This document shows, piece after piece, positions 1 through 12,430 of a stretch of DNA of 64,000 nt. The notes below the pieces were generated by a model that did not search any database, was not told where the DNA came from, and saw only the letters and a program-made list of their open reading frames with translations. The position numbers and the translations under genes were made by a program. The stretch is from Haematococcus lacustris (lineage: Eukaryota > Chlorophyta > Chlorophyceae > Chlamydomonadales > Haematococcaceae). The DNA lies in NCBI GenBank assembly GCA_030144725.1, contig JASKMD010000017.1, positions 3,491,901 through 3,555,900 of the forward strand. The letters run 5' to 3'. Every line of letters begins with the position of its first letter. Within the stretch, counting starts at the first letter, position 1.

Positions 1-57
1 TGCTGCTGCTGCTGCTGCTGCCGGTGGTGGTGGTGGTGGTTGTGGTTGTGTGATCAG

Positions 58-1421
58 GGTGGTGTCGTCTGGCGTGGTGATGGACAGCGACATGGCGGGC
101 AGCGTGTTGGGGGCGGTGTGCGAGCAGGGCGCGTGGGGCAAGGCGGTGCAGCTGGTGCAGGTGATGCAGGCAAGTCACCTGGGCCGCTGGATTCAACATG
201 GGGGGGCGGTGGGGAGGGCAGTGGGGAGGGCGGTGGGGAGGGCGGTGGGGAGGGCGGGTGGGGAGGGCCGGTGGGGAGGGCGGTGGGGAAGTCGGGGATG
301 GGGTGAGGGTGGAGGTGTGGAAAGGGGTTTTGTGTGGGGGAGGGGGGGGTGGAAGGAAGGAGGGAAGGTGAGAGGGTGAGGAGGCTGGGGTGCAGCTGCT
401 GAGCTGCTGCTGCTGCTGTCTGGCTGTAGGACCCGGGCGTATGCCCCCAGCTGTCGCCCCGTGTGGTGCTCAGCGTGCTGCAGCTCATGGAGGCGGCACA
501 GGCCTGGCTGCATGCGTACCAGACCGTCAAGGTGAGAGGGCGGGCGGGCGGGCGGGCGGGCGGGTAGGGGCGCTGCACACCGGCCAAGCTGGCGCCCTGC
601 CCTGCCCTACCCTACACACGCCCTGCTACACGCAAGGCTTGCTATGCTCCATGGCCTTGGCCACCCAGCCCTGGGCCCTGCACTGGCTCTGGCGGCTCAA
701 CTCCCCGCCCCTCACCCCTTGCCCCTGCCCCCTCATGTGGTGTGATGTGGTGTGATGTGAGCTGCACAGGCGGTGCAAGCGGGTGGTGGCCTGCCCCTGC
801 TCCTGGATGAGCTGAGGGTAGCGGGCGCCACTGACCTGCTGCTGCTTGCCCTGATGGTGGACAAGGAGGCCAGCGGGGCCTGGCAGGATGCCCTCACACT
901 CTTCAGCTGGGCGCAGCAGGTAGTGGGGGGGGGGATGAGAAGCTGCCAGGAAGCTGCCGGGAAGTTGATGGACAGGGACTTGCATGACCTCCCTGTAGAC
1001 CTCCACCTGTCACCCAAGCAAGCCCCCATGCAACTACCTCAACCACCTCCCATGTGACCATGCTCAACCACCTGTCATGGCGTGTCAACTGCTTCACACA
1101 GGCAACGCCCTTCTCCTCATCGCGCACCGCACACTGCATCATGTTCGAGCTGCTGTTCCTGCATGGTGGAACGGCTGGTCTGCGTCAAGCCGTGCTGCTG
1201 TGCAAAGCAGCTCATGAGAAGGGCCTGCTGGCCTGGTACACCCTCCCCTCCAACCAACCCAACCAACCCAACCAACCCAACCACTTTGACAATGGAAGTG
1301 TGCACAGCCAGTCACCTGGGTTGGCCCCAGCTGGCAGCCTTGAGGTGCGGGGGGGGCTGCAGGAGGCTGGCAGCTGGACAGGCATGGGCAGCAGCAGCCG
1401 CTTGCCCACCCTCCCCCACCC

Positions 1422-1461
<40 letters not shown>

Positions 1462-3796
1462 GGGGGCGGGCGGGCACGCGACATGACCCAGCCATTGTAC
1501 CGGGTAGGCACGGAGGAGAGGAGTGAGGGTGAGGGTGAGGGGGAGGGCTGCAGCCTCTCAGGTGCTGCCTCTGGCCAGTTTGTGTGTGACAGTCTGTCAG
1601 GACTACGACTGAGCTATGAAGGGCAGCTGACACGCAGCCCTGACGCAGTTAGTGAGGGCGGCCGGGAGCACAGCTCAAGCCTCATGCTGCGCTCAGACCC
1701 TGACACGCCCTCGTCAGCCCGCTTGTACACCCACCCCCACCCCCACCACCACCACCAGCAGCAGCAGCAGCAGCAGGCGGTGGGGCGGATGGTGCGCGGA
1801 GCTGGGGTCGCGTCTGGAGGTCATGTTGCCATGGGCAGCAATGACGGTTTTGGCCGCATGAGTGACGAAAGTGCGATCATCACACTCCATGCACTGGGGT
1901 TCGGTGAGACAATGGATCTGGCGGGGAGTGAAGTTGGGTGTGATGATGGGCACCGCATGGCTAATGCGGTCGCAGCAGCAGCGCTGGAGGAGGGGGGAGG
2001 GGGGGCTGGGGCTGGGGCTGGGGCTGGGGCTGGGGCTGGGGCTGGGGCCGCCCTCCCGCCTTTCCATCCCGCCACCGCCACCGCCGCAGGAAGTTCTGGT
2101 GTCAGCAGGCCAGCCCTGGTGGCTCGTGGCGACAGCGTCAGCCAGGCCAGGTCCCGCAGCAGCTGGGGGGGCACCACTGCCTTTGGCCGCGCCTCCCTAG
2201 GGTCCTACGAGGAGGGGGTGAGGGGTGGCTCCCCCCCTGCTGCTGCTGCTGCTGCTGCTGGCCCCCTGGGTTCCCGAGCTGAAGGCACTCCATCCCGCAA
2301 GGTCCTGCGCACCAGCACTGGCGGCAGCAGCAGCAGCCAGATGACGGCGGGGGCCCAGGCTCACCTGGGGGGGCCTAGGTGGCCCAGTGGGGGGGGCAGG
2401 CCCAGTGGCGGCGGCATGGCCCCGGGAGCTGAGCCAGGCTGCCTGGTGGTGCTGGAGGGCAGCAGCCGCATCCAGGTCATCGTGGTGCTGCTGGCGTGGC
2501 TGCTCACGCTGCGGGACAAGGCCAGGTGAGGTGCCCTGTGTACCACTGTTTGATGCCTGGGAGGGTGTGTGAGAAAAGTGTGACGGCCGGGATAGGTGGA
2601 AGGAGGTGGATAAGTGTGAGGCAGGGAGAGGGAAGGGTGTGCTGCCCAGCTCTTTCTCCCTGCCAGTTAAGGACAGGCAGGTCAGCTATGTGGCTTACTG
2701 AGCACAATGCATAGGGAGCTGCCCACTCTTGGCCCCTCTTCTCCATCGACCCCCTTCCCCATGGACCCTCCAACTGACAAGGCTGACGGGGGCACTGGTC
2801 ACACCTCCCTGCCCCGCCACTGTCTGCCCTGCCCTGCCCTGCCCTGCTCCTGCCAAGCCACCAACTGCCTTGCCCCCCTGCCCTGGCCCTTGGTGGAGTG
2901 AGGCACGGCCCCCAGCCAGGGCCCTGAGGCCGGGCAGCCCCCCGCTGACCCGCTCCTGACCCCCTGACCCCCTGACAACGCCCCCCTGACCAAGACCTCC
3001 TGCCCCCCTCACCCCTGAACAGGACCCTCTGAACAGGACCCCCTGACCCCCTGCCCCCTGCAGGGCCGAAGGCTGCTGGCTGTCCAGCCCCCTGGCCAAC
3101 GTGCTCCTCTGTCCCGACCCAGCCTCCGACACCCAAGTGCTGGCGCAGCTGCTCAGCTCCCAGCCCCACGCCTCCCTGTTCTGCCAGCCCCTGCCTCGCG
3201 CTGCCTCCCTCACAGCTGCTGCTGCTGGGGCAGGGCCCGGTGGGGTGGGGGGGCTGGGCGAGACGTTTGCAGGGGCTGCCCGCGGAGGACGGCTGTCAGG
3301 TCTGGGGCGGTCAGGCAGTTTGGACCTGGTGGGGGGGTGGGCGGGGATGGGGGGGCTGGTTGGCCCCAGCAGCCTGCTGCAGCTCAAGGCCGCGGTGGCG
3401 CTGGTGCTAGACGGCTCATATGCCACACACCTGGCGCTGCAGCCAAGGGAGGAGCAGGTGAGGGGCGGCGGGTGGGCCAGGGGGCGAAGGGGAGGGAGGA
3501 AAGGGGGAGGAGGGAAGGCCTGGTTGGGTGGGAGGGAGTAGGATGGTGGTGATGGTAGAGAGGGGGTACACTGTGCCCCTGCCCCTGCCCCTGCCCCTAC
3601 CTAGTGTGAGAAGAGGCGTGTCAGGGGCCTGTGTGGGGCACCTGCAGCCCCTACACCCCGGTGCTCGCCCTGCCCTGGCGATCTGCAGGACGACGTGTTT
3701 GTGCTGCGCCCCCCTGGGGTTGTGTTCATCGTGGACAGTCAGAACCCTGGTCTGCTGCACATCAGCACCCAGGCCCTGTACCAGGCCATCCTGTGA
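58..3796 (+). CDS. Helical-repeat (PPR/OPR-like) protein, C-terminal part, multi-exon
   Basis: Six exons read in one consistent frame: about 58-169, 430-531, 770-919, 1102-2525, 3064-3457 and 3689-3796, ending in TGA. Every junction from the second exon on is GT-AG with matching phase. Early exons encode amphipathic helix pairs of the type seen in organellar RNA-binding pentatricopeptide or octotricopeptide proteins (for example GAWGKAVQLVQVMQ and SGAWQDALTLFSWAQQ). The large exon adds a long disordered region with poly-Gln (~1424-1458), a His/Gln tract (~1732-1776) and an Ala/Gly tract (~2003-2047). A folded tail follows (ending ISTQALYQAIL). The 5' end lies outside the window. The first donor is either GTGATG at 161 or a GC donor at 170; both keep frame. 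That a gene is present is well supported. The family is inferred from helix pattern only, and no substrate can be named. Confidence 0.6.
1424..2047 (+). repeat. CAG, CAC/CAG and GGGGCT microsatellites inside the large exon
   Basis: Three in-frame microsatellites lie in the coding exon: about 12 CAG codons near 1424-1458, a CAC/CAG run near 1732-1776, and a GGGGCT hexanucleotide run near 2003-2047. They encode Gln, His/Gln and Ala/Gly tracts. Length polymorphism between strains would be expected. Confidence 0.8.
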
Positions 3797-5550
3797 CTGC
3801 CAAAACAGGCGCACACGCCACAATAGGCAACCAGGCAGGCAGCTGACTTGCCTGTTTGAGCGATGAGAGAGCACAGCAGCAGTGTGCTGGCCGTGGTTAG
3901 CAGCTGGTGGGGTGGGGCGGTAGGAACTTCCATGCAGTCTGGGTATGGCAGGCTGGGCAAGGGGGGGTGGGGTGGGGTGGGGTGGGGTGGGGCGGCACAT
4001 GGCGGGAGTGCAAGCAAGGCAGTGCAGCCTGATGTGGGCCTGGTGTGGGCCTGGCTGGCCTGGCAGGGGAGAGGTGGCCGGTGGTCCATGCTTGCAAAGC
4101 AGGGGCAGACTGGGTCACCAGCTCCCATGACTCTGTTGGCTGTGCGCCCCAGTCAGGAATCTCAGCTGGCGCCCTCACCGCATGGACTGCCCTGCTCCAT
4201 GTCACCCATGCTCCATGTCACTCTGGTCCATGTCACTCTGGTCCATGGGAACACCATGTTGTGCCCTGGCTATTATCCTGCCTAGGGGGTGGCCGCTGCT
4301 CGCAGCATGGCTGCTCACGCATGTCACACATGCAAGCTGCGTATCTCACACCCCGTGACACTGAGATCAGGTTCTCAATCACTCCCACATGTCAGGCTGC
4401 GCAAGGTGCCTTCTGCTGCACACGCTGTCAATGGCCTGTTGGTGTGGAGGGCAGTGGCTGTTGGAGCAGGTGGTGTGCGGCTCCCGTAGGATTACCATGT
4501 AGGGGCGGGGAGGAGGTTGGAGGGAGCTGAACAGCCGTGGCCCTTGTCCGATCAAGGCAGAGGCTAGTAGAGGGTGCGAGGGGTGGGCATGCGCGTTTGA
4601 GGCAAGGCCAACTTGCCTGCCTCAATGCCACGAGTTCTTCTAGTGTGTTAAGCAGGTTGCTTGTCTTTGGCTGTTCCATGAAGCAAGTCTGGATTTGGGT
4701 CGAGGCTTGACTGCACGCTCCTCAATCCAAATGTTGCTGTCCGCTGTGGGCAGCGGTGCGAGGGCTCAGTGCGGGAAGGTTCTGGGTGGGTATGTCTGTC
4801 TGAATCATAGTGTTTAAGCGTTGTACGTCGCATTGCTTGCGCGATGTGCATGGCTTGCATAGCGACAAGTAGCACGTGGCCGTGGTAGGCAAGCTTCTTG
4901 GGTGGCACCCTTTTTACGGTGATTCCTTGAACCCTTCAGCGCACATTGTTCAAGGTGTTGCTTGTTGCCTCATGTCCTCAGTAGCGAAGTAAGTAGCGGG
5001 TACAGAAACGGGTTGAGTAGCGAGGGACTGTGCTAAGGACAGTAGCTGGGTTTCAATGTTGTGATATGGTCTTGAGTAGCGGTTGGCATGATCCTTGAGT
5101 CGCAGGCGAACCAGCACAGCGCAGCACGTAAGTTGCGCGGTTGTCTTATGTAATGTATCGGCGTCGAACGTGTGAGGTGGTATGGTCACCCTCCCATTGA
5201 ACCACCACGTAAGGGACATTTGACTTTTCGGCGTGCCTGGTGAAAGTTGAGTTGTCATTTGAACGCGGAACGCCTTATTCTGCGTCGCGCTTGCACCTGC
5301 GCGTCCGAGCTGCTGGCACCCACGGTGACCGGCAGTCTGCCAGGCACGCGAACGGTTCGGCTCTGCGCGATGGGCCTTTGAAGTGCTGCTTCACGACACC
5401 CACAACGCAAGATGCAGAGTTCTCCGCTGCGGTGCACTGCGGTACACTTTACGCATGGAGCCCAGTTTCTCGACGTCATCTTACACAGCCAGCTCAGTCG
5501 CACTCTGCCTGCTCATTCAGATGCTGCAGCACCATGTATCGTAGGTCAGC
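3797..5550. other. Intergenic, no gene recognised
   Basis: Short open frames only, with no splice-consistent coding pattern on either strand. It holds a GGGGT run near 3963-3990 and a short tandem repeat of a CATGTCACTCTGGTC-like unit near 4197-4250. GC falls after about 4600. Confidence 0.4.
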
Positions 5551-5680
5551 TCAACAAAACTTATTCAACACGGAACAACATGTTGGGCTGTGGGTAATCT
5601 CACTCAGCTACTACAACCATGTTGTAGCATCCTCGGTCGCACCCTTGATGACTACAAATCCCAAACCGTTGGCACTTCCC
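5551..5680 (-). repeat. Dispersed repeat A, copy 1 (Fanzor 3'-end family)
   Basis: About 130 bases matching, in reverse, the sequence just downstream of the Fanzor copy at 40.3-42.6 kb. Diagnostic words are GTGGGTAATCTCACTCAGCT and GCACCCTTGATGACTACAAA. Other copies are near 5880, 15010, 38733, 42720 and 44855. No coding sequence accompanies this copy. Confidence 0.75.
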
Positions 5681-5826
5681 AGCCCGGTATGCTGTTAGCA
5701 GCCGTGGGTGTGCTGGTACTTGCCCAGCAGGCTGCAGAAGGAGGCCAACTGTGCTGGAGGCATAGACAGAACCTGAGGGTAGTAAGTGCACCTGCAGGGC
5801 AGGCCCAGCAACTAGCAGGGTTGTGG

Positions 5827-5837
5827 GGATTCGAACC
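5827..5837 (-). promoter_or_regulatory. tRNA-like Pol III B-box (exact GGTTCGAATCC)
   Basis: On the minus strand a perfect T-arm, GTGGG-TTCGAAT-CCCAC, contains the exact B-box consensus. A full cloverleaf cannot be folded: the 5' acceptor partner of AACCCTG is missing and the anticodon stem is imperfect. A tRNA relic or the head of a tRNA-derived SINE is more likely than a working tRNA gene. Confidence 0.45.
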
Positions 5838-5879
5838 CACAACTCGCCAGCGCCGGTGGACGCCTGCTTGACAGAGTTT

Positions 5880-5970
5880 AGGCAAACAAAACGCATTTAA
5901 CCTGGAACAACATGTTTATCCGTGGGTAATCTCACTCAGCTACTCAAATCAAGTTAAGGCATCCTCGGTT
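5880..5970 (-). repeat. Dispersed repeat A, copy 2
   Basis: A second, more diverged copy of the ~130-bp repeat, starting AACAAAACGCATTTAACCTG and containing GTGGGTAATCTCACTCAGCT. It lies about 200 bases from copy 1 in the same orientation, with the tRNA-like T-arm between them. It breaks off before the GCACCCTTGATGACT part. Confidence 0.65.
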
Positions 5971-6271
5971 GGGCTGCTTTCGTGGTCCTGTGGTCAGGCT
6001 GGTTTCGTAGCCAGCTGTATGGCTCAGGTGTGATGCTGAGGGCAAGGTTGTACCACAAGAGCTGAGGTGCAAGGGCTGGGCATGGCTTTTGCTACTGGCT
6101 TGCCTGCCACCCTCCCCTCCATCCCTCTAATTCCCTTATCTGCCCATTGGGTCCTTCTGCCATTCCCCTTACCATCCCTACCCTCTCTTGCACCCGACGC
6201 CTCTGCCCACCTTCTGTTCTTGCTATGCAAGTGTGTGCCCTCCCTCTCCCACTCTGCTGCCCACAACTCAC

Positions 6272-6924
6272 AGCTGCTTGCAGGCTGTGTGGTCCATCCC
6301 CAGGCTGCGTAGCGTGGTGAGGGCAGTGCCCGCAGTGCCCAGTGTGGCGCGTTGCAGCTCCTCAGGGGCCTGGCCCAGCATGTGCTTCACTTGCTCCGCT
6401 GTAAACCCTGCGCCCACACCACCACCACCACCACACCCAACTGCCTGCCATGTCACAGGTGGCTGGTGGCCTGGTGCATAGCCAGGGTTTGTCTGCCATT
6501 ACTGCCTTACTGCTGCTACCTCTGCCTGGGCAATGTGCCACCTCACCCCTCACACCTGCTGCACCCGCACCCCTGCTTCACCACATGTGATGGTGGTACT
6601 CTGAATATAAAATAAACTCACCATCAGCACACTCATCCTCTACAAGAGATTCAGGGCTGTGTTGTTGGAGCCTGACGTGCAGAGCCACCCAGTCACTACC
6701 TGTTGCTCTGCCTCCTCCTCACCATAGGCTTCTAAAAACTCAAGCCAGGTTTCCAGGGGCATGAAAACTGCCATAGCAGGGCTCTTCGCCAGCACAGGCC
6801 GAGGGAGGATACCACGTGCCTTCAGCGCCCTGATGTTGCGCTGCAGCACCTCTGCTGCCCCTGGCCCATGCGCTACACAAGCATCTGCAACCGCTGCTGC
6901 CTCCTGCGCGCTGCACTCCAGGTG
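6272..6924 (-). CDS. mTERF-like protein fragment (two candidate exons)
   Basis: Two minus-strand exon-like blocks. Block 6700-6924 (acceptor CAACAG, donor GTAGTG) encodes 75 residues, HLECSAQEAA... to ...YGEEEAEQQ. Block 6272-6407 (acceptor GCGCAG, donor GTGAGT) encodes GFTAEQVKHMLGQAPEELQR and then a helix ending in a leucine-rich LRSLGM motif. The second block has the helix-turn-helix pattern of mTERF repeats (G-[FL]-[ST]-xx-[EQ]-[IV]-xx-[ML]-xxx-P), a family of organellar nucleic-acid-binding proteins. The two blocks do not join in phase, so an exon is missing or the locus is a relic. The 5' end near 7021 and the 3' continuation below 6272 are unresolved. Family assignment is moderate. Confidence 0.45.
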
Positions 6925-7129
6925 CTGTTGAACGCAATGAGAAAAGCTGGGCGATACGCAATGGGTTGCTGTGCGGAGATAACGGGAGCACACACGTCCT
7001 CCCACCAGCCCGGGACTATGCATGACTAGTAAGGCAGGCTTTCACGGAGCAACCCGCGCCCAGCTAGTAAGTCATTGTAGCGCAGCAAGCACGCTGGCTT
7101 ACAACACCACGACAATGCCATGACATGTT

Positions 7130-7741
7130 GTACAACTATAAGAAAACAAATCAATTGGCCGCTATGTTTACATCGCAAGTCACATGCCCATGACGTCAAA
7201 CTACCACGATGCTTCCATGCACCGACCATGGAGGTGTCTTTGTCCGACCTTGCACCTGCTGGATGGCGGGCAGGGGGTCCCAGTACTTAACAGCGCCAGG
7301 TGGGGGGCGCACATGCAGGGTTGCATATATGAGGCAGGCACTCAGGACCATGCCTCAAAGGGTTTGCCAAGTGGGGAGCATATGAGGGTGACAGGGGCGT
7401 GCACAGCAGTCCACACAAAGACACACCATGCAAGTTCATGGCCAAAAGTGCATGACAGCTACAATAGCTATGGCGGGCATTAGTGATATAGGCAGGGGGG
7501 TTTAGTGGAGGCGGTGCATGTGGTTTGTGGGGTGGTCATCACTGTGCAGTGCTATGGCCTCGAGCACTGCAAGCGCATTGCACCCGTTGCTGTCCGCCAA
7601 GCACGCCGTGAGACGCACTGGTTATACCCTTTCTCCGATTACCACCCCAGCCCAGTGGCGCAAGGGCTTGGGACTCGGCCGAATCTGGCGGTGTGTGAGG
7701 GAGTGGTGGTGAAGTGCAGTGCAGGGGACAGGGCAGGCAGG
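7130..7741. repeat. Dispersed repeat B, long copy 1
   Basis: The right part (7506-7741, starting GGAGGCGGTGCATGTGG) is nearly identical to 11334-11570 and 13207-13442 and partly matches 51083-51186. Upstream, 7380-7500 matches 13075-13200, and 7130-7215 resembles 50933-51005. The copies therefore descend from a longer element of at least 600 bases. Frames are open across it, but no recognised protein is encoded. A non-autonomous transposon is the likeliest reading. Confidence 0.7.
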
Positions 7742-8153
7742 CACGGTGCGAAGGTAGGCCAGTGACAATCACATCGTTGTGCTGTACAAGAATCCCTAGC
7801 TTTCTGTGCGTGTGATGCTATGCCGTACTGTTGGTGGTGGTGGTCGTGGTGCTGTGCTGGAGGGTGCTGTGCTGTATGTCACTCCCTCCTAATGTAAAGC
7901 AGAGCAAGGGGAGGTCTGGTCCAACTGCCCTGGGGCTCCTGCCCTGGGGCTTCACGGCTCCACTCTCCCTGTACACCACCTGTACACCACCTCAGCTGGT
8001 TTGTGCCTGCCATGCAGCAGGCAGACAGCTACGCTAACGTGTACGTGCAGTCGTGGATGCTGCCGGCCTTGCCGGCCATGCTCCCTGGCAGAGATAGCAG
8101 CGACGACCTGCCTGGCAGCCCCAGAGCCTGGATGGCCTGCAGATTGAGGCGCA
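7742..8153. other. Intergenic, includes SYF2 downstream sequence
   Basis: Downstream flank of SYF2 on the minus strand. Short GGTGGT and CTGTACACCAC repeats are visible. No TGTAA signal was found on the SYF2 strand here. Confidence 0.4.
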
Positions 8154-11085
8154 TCATCTGTCAGGCAGTGCAGTGCCTCGCTCCAGGTTGGCTTTAATCT
8201 CCTGCACAAGGACAACAATGGCTTCCTGGCCACACAATGCGCCTGCAACACCCAGTCAGACACCCGCCCCTCTGCTCCTGATGCATCTGGCCTGCTGGCT
8301 GTGGCTGCACCACCTGGGTGGTCCCACAAGCCAGCCTGACCTGTGTGTATTGCCCGAATGCACGCTCAATCTTCTTGTTGTAATGGGCGTTGCGATCGTT
8401 GATGAAATCAATGTCCTTGGCGTCCTTGTATGCTCGCCGCCGGCTGAACTTATCACGTTGTGCGTCCCTGCAGCCCAGGCACACGGGTGCAGCAGCAGGG
8501 CAGCTGGAGGCTAGCCAGGGATGTGTGTGAGGCGTATCACAGATCCCTACTTCTGCCAGTGGCCTGAGTCCTAGGGGCTGGGCATCAGGCCTGATCCTGA
8601 GCGTACAAATTGGTTGATAACACGCTGCCCTGTTCCAATGCAGGACCCATTTCTTGTGCGTGCGCATGCGCTTGCATGCAACAAGTGTGACTGCTGGCGG
8701 CCGCCACACCTGTCAGCCAGCTCCTGAACCATGCGGTCGACATTCGTCTTGGGCAGGTCCGGGGCCTTGCCGTACTGCAGGCTGTCCACCCCACGGTAGA
8801 ACTCAGGGTCACGGGCCTTGGCGGCCTCATACTCCTCCTGGCTGTAGGGCACCTGTCACGGGTGCCGCCATACTGACATCAGCTTACAGCCACAGATGAG
8901 CCCGGCAGCATGGGCTCCAGCAGCTTATCCGGGCAGCAGCCATGAGCTCAGCCGCCGGCAGCACACCGCAGGCTGACCACCAGCCTAGCGACCAGGCAAT
9001 CACACTCAGCCAACAAACAGTACATTCCATCCAGTAAACAGCTCATTCCATCCTTCCATTTAACAACACTTGGGCACCAGACCACTGCCCTGAAGACCCC
9101 TAACGCTGCTGCACCCTTTGCTGCTCTGGTGTCAGGACCAACAGCATGGTGACTAGCTGAGGCTGCTGATGAGGGTGCCAGCCCAAGGGGGCCAGAGGGG
9201 TTGTGCAGTAGGAGCTGTGGCACTCACCCATTTAGGCAAGACTGTTACATGGCTGTGCAGCAGGCAAGTTGCAGAACGCTCGAACATTCCTTCAGAGTGC
9301 CGCCGCAAGAGAGGGGTGGGAGCAGCATGGTGTGTTGCTTTGTGTCGAGTGGTTTTGCATGCTCTCAAGAGGGCGATGCCTTTCATGGCTCTTTCATGGC
9401 AATGCCTTTCATGGCTCGCCTTCCCAGCTTCCTTTGTTGGCCTCTCAAGCCCCTGGCTGCCTGCTGCTGCCATACCTTCTCTGCCCTCTTCATGTACGCG
9501 TTGTACATGCTCTTTTGATCGAAGATCTGCCAGCCAGAGGGGCCCTGCTTCTTGTCCTTCTTCTTGTACTGCAGTCCAGCTGTCTCTGCCGTTTCCAACC
9601 TGGGCGTCAGAACAGCAGCCAGCAGCAAAGCACCAGTGCCAGCACCAGCTTTAGACAGCCCGGAGCGTGCCCAGTAGCTGGGTAACCAGCATTGAGCTAA
9701 GAGGTAGCCCCAGCACGAGCAACACATCCTGCAGCTAGACCTTGTACTTCATGGGGGGTCCACACACCAGCTTGCTGAGTTATGTGCAAGCAATGATGAC
9801 TACCATGACAGTGACAACAGTAAAGACGCCGCCGCCGCCGCCGTTGCTGCTGATAGTAGTAATGATGATAGGATGAGAACATTTTCGGCCCTTCCAACAC
9901 TGTCCAGCCGCAGGTCAGCAGCACCTGCTCTGCTCTGCCTGCCCGCTTGCCCAGCTTGCAAACACGCCTGCTTGGCTGCCATCCCACCTGTGTGCCTGGT
10001 CAGGGGTGAGGCCCAGCCGCTCCAGCTCCTCCGCCTTGCGCTTCTGCCTCTCCTCATGCCAGCGCATCTGTGCTGTCGGCCCAGCCTCAGGGTCCTCCTT
10101 GCTGTGGGGGTCCTGCAGCAGGGCACGGTCAGGCGGGGCAGGGTGCAAGGCCAGAAGGGCAGCAGTGGTGAGGGGAGGAAGTGGCTTGAGGGGCCAGACC
10201 AGTGAACCAGGAGGTCAGGGGTGCAGGGTGGGGGCAGCAGGGTGGGGGCAGGGTCAGGGTCAGGGCCAGGTCAAGGCAGTGCCTGGGTCCAGGAAGGGCC
10301 CAGGCAGGGTTAGAGAAGCAGAGCCAAGATGGTAGGCATGGGGATGGGTGTGTCGAGTGTTGTGGCCAGCACTGAGAGGTGTGGCCTGGCAGTTTGTGCG
10401 CGTGCACTGGCAGCACCCAGCAGCCACACCTGGCAGCATGAGGAGCTACGAGGTAGCTGAGGAAGCTTGCAAGCTCACGAGGTGTAACCTGGCTGCTTGT
10501 GGATGCCACGCTCATGCAGCATGGGATCATGGGTAAGGGGTTAGATCATGCCAGCCCACAACATACACTGCTATGTGCCCAAAAAAGAAAGAAAGACACC
10601 GCCCTGGCCGTCGGGCGTGCATTAAGGGAGGAGAGTAGCCTCGGGGCGTGTCCTTGCTACACTCCCACGCTATGTGCCCAGGCACAGTCACTGGGCTCTC
10701 TGGCTGCCTGGTGGCACAGCTTCACTTGGTCCCTGGCTCACCACATGCCTTCTGGCAGGTGGGCATCACCCAGGCCCTGCCTCCCCGCATCCCTGCCCTA
10801 CATCCTGCCACCCGCCACCCGCCCCCCTGCCCCCTACCTGCCGCCGTGCCCCTCCCCCTGCACCTTTTCTCTTTTCTTCTCGCTGATGACGGCTGCCTGG
10901 TTTGCCTTCCTGCTCTGCTGCAGCTTCTGACGCAGCTCCAGCAGCTTGCGTTGACGGGAAGACAGGGAGGCATAGGGATCAGCCCCTTCGCCCTCGCTCT
11001 CCCTGCCCCCTGACCCACTGTCCTGTCCCTCGCCTTGCTCAGCTTGGTCAGCACCTTCCTGTCGCTCTGACGCCCGCGGCTGCAT
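8154..11085 (-). CDS. SYF2: Pre-mRNA-splicing factor SYF2
   Basis: Six exons join in perfect phase: 10864-11085, 9988-10112, 9476-9599, 8710-8852, 8341-8467 and 8154-8201 (TGA), giving 262 residues. Hallmarks of plant-type SYF2/p29 (GCIP-interacting protein) appear in order: [34 protein letters not shown], the [17 protein letters not shown] block, [64 protein letters not shown] and [17 protein letters not shown]2 is a subunit of the Prp19-associated/NTC complex in the active spliceosome and acts in the nucleus. The length is close to plant orthologues and no key block is missing. The ATG at 11085 opens an acidic N-terminus; an AG acceptor just upstream leaves open that the frame extends further 5' (see cyclophilin). 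Confidence 0.95.
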
Positions 11086-11224
11086 TGGCTGTGATGATGG
11101 CTTGCGGGTGGCTGCAGTTGATGGTGAGCAGGGCCAACAGCAGCGTCAGCAACGGCAGCATAGAAGGAGCATCAGCAGGAGCAGGGGAGTGGCAGAGCAG
11201 CATGAGAGCAGCGATAAAAGCAAG

Positions 11225-11241
<17 letters not shown>

Positions 11242-11263
<22 letters not shown>

Positions 11264-11310
11264 GGAGCAGCAGCAGAGGAGCAGCAATCTGAGCAGCAGC
11301 AGATAAGGGG
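11242..11310 (+). repeat. CAG-rich microsatellite upstream of SYF2
   Basis: Runs of CAG and AGCAGC lie between SYF2 and the cyclophilin gene, directly before dispersed repeat B copy 2. No coding role is supported. Confidence 0.6.
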
Positions 11311-11333
11311 GGGTCAAGAGTGGCAGGCTGCGT

Positions 11334-11570
11334 GGAGGCGGTGCATGTGGTTTGTGGGGTGGTCATCACTGTGCAGTGCTATGGCCTCGAGCACTGCAAG
11401 CGCATTGCACCCGTTGCTGTCCGCCAAGCACGCCGTGAGACGCACTGGTTATACCCTTTCTCCGATTACCACCCCAGCCCAGTGGCGCAAGGGCTTGGGA
11501 CTCGGCCAAATCTGGCGGTGTGTGAGGGAGTGGTGGTGAAGTGCAGTGCAGGGGACAGGGCAGGCAGGCA
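11334..11570. repeat. Dispersed repeat B, copy 2
   Basis: Near-identical to 7506-7741 and 13207-13442 over about 237 bases, followed by a GGCAGGCA run. It lies between the cyclophilin and SYF2 exons on the other strand's gene axis. The near identity implies recent spread or gene conversion. Confidence 0.8.
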
Positions 11571-12430
11571 GGCAGGGTAGGCAGGCTGGTGGGCAGGCAG
11601 GTGAACATGGAGGCAGAGCTTGCACAGTGTAAGCGGAAGGGGTCAGGGTCCCCCACCTCAGCATGCCTGCCTGCTACGGGGCCCAGCCTCACCTTGCACC
11701 ATTCCCGCAGTCAGACACTGGCAGTCACTGCAGCCCTAGCTAACCCCACATTACGGTCCAGCTCACTCTTCCTCCCTGCATCACACCTCCTGCAGAGGCT
11801 GCGTCTGGCTCCAGCTCCAGCTGTTCAGGGACGTCAGGCTCGCCTGCTTTGCTCTGCATCAGGGGCGTTGTTGAGGCTTGGTCAGTAGGGCCACCAGCTG
11901 CTGAAGGCGGCATGACAGCGCAGTGGGCACACCGCAGCCCATGCAGGGCCAGGGTCAGGCACCAGCCCCCCAAAACAAGGAGCAGCACCAAGCTGGAGGA
12001 AGCTGTAGAAGCAGATGTTATGCAATAGCTCATCTGTGCATGAATGCATGCAGCTCATGTACCACATGTACTTCACCCAACTGCCACCCAACTGCCACTA
12101 CTACTGTGCCACCCTGCGGTTTCAGAAGCAGCTGTTGTGTTTTGCCTCATGGACCTCAGTCACTGCCACGAGTGGTCATTCAAGGGGGCCAGCATCGCGT
12201 TGGCAGTGGCTATAACTAATGTCATGCTGTCATGCTGTCGTACCACTGTCTCAAACCTGCTACAAGCTCCCACACCAATGCCATGATGCTAAAACCACAG
12301 CCCATACCTGGCATTGCTGCACACTTGCTTTCAGCTCACCACAGCCACTGCCGCTGCCACATTGGCGACTCCGCAGCAACCAGTACACTCCATGTGTGTG
12401 CAGCTGTGGTGGACTGTGCCTGCTACTGAC

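Noticed and set aside
54..587. Minus-strand proline-rich frames over the first gene and similar frames elsewhere
   Set aside because: They are complements of GC-rich exons and minisatellites. Splice-consistent frames on the opposite strand explain the sequence.
5810..5885. A functional tRNA gene around the exact B-box
   Set aside because: The acceptor stem has no 5' partner and the anticodon arm does not pair properly. Only the T-arm is convincing.
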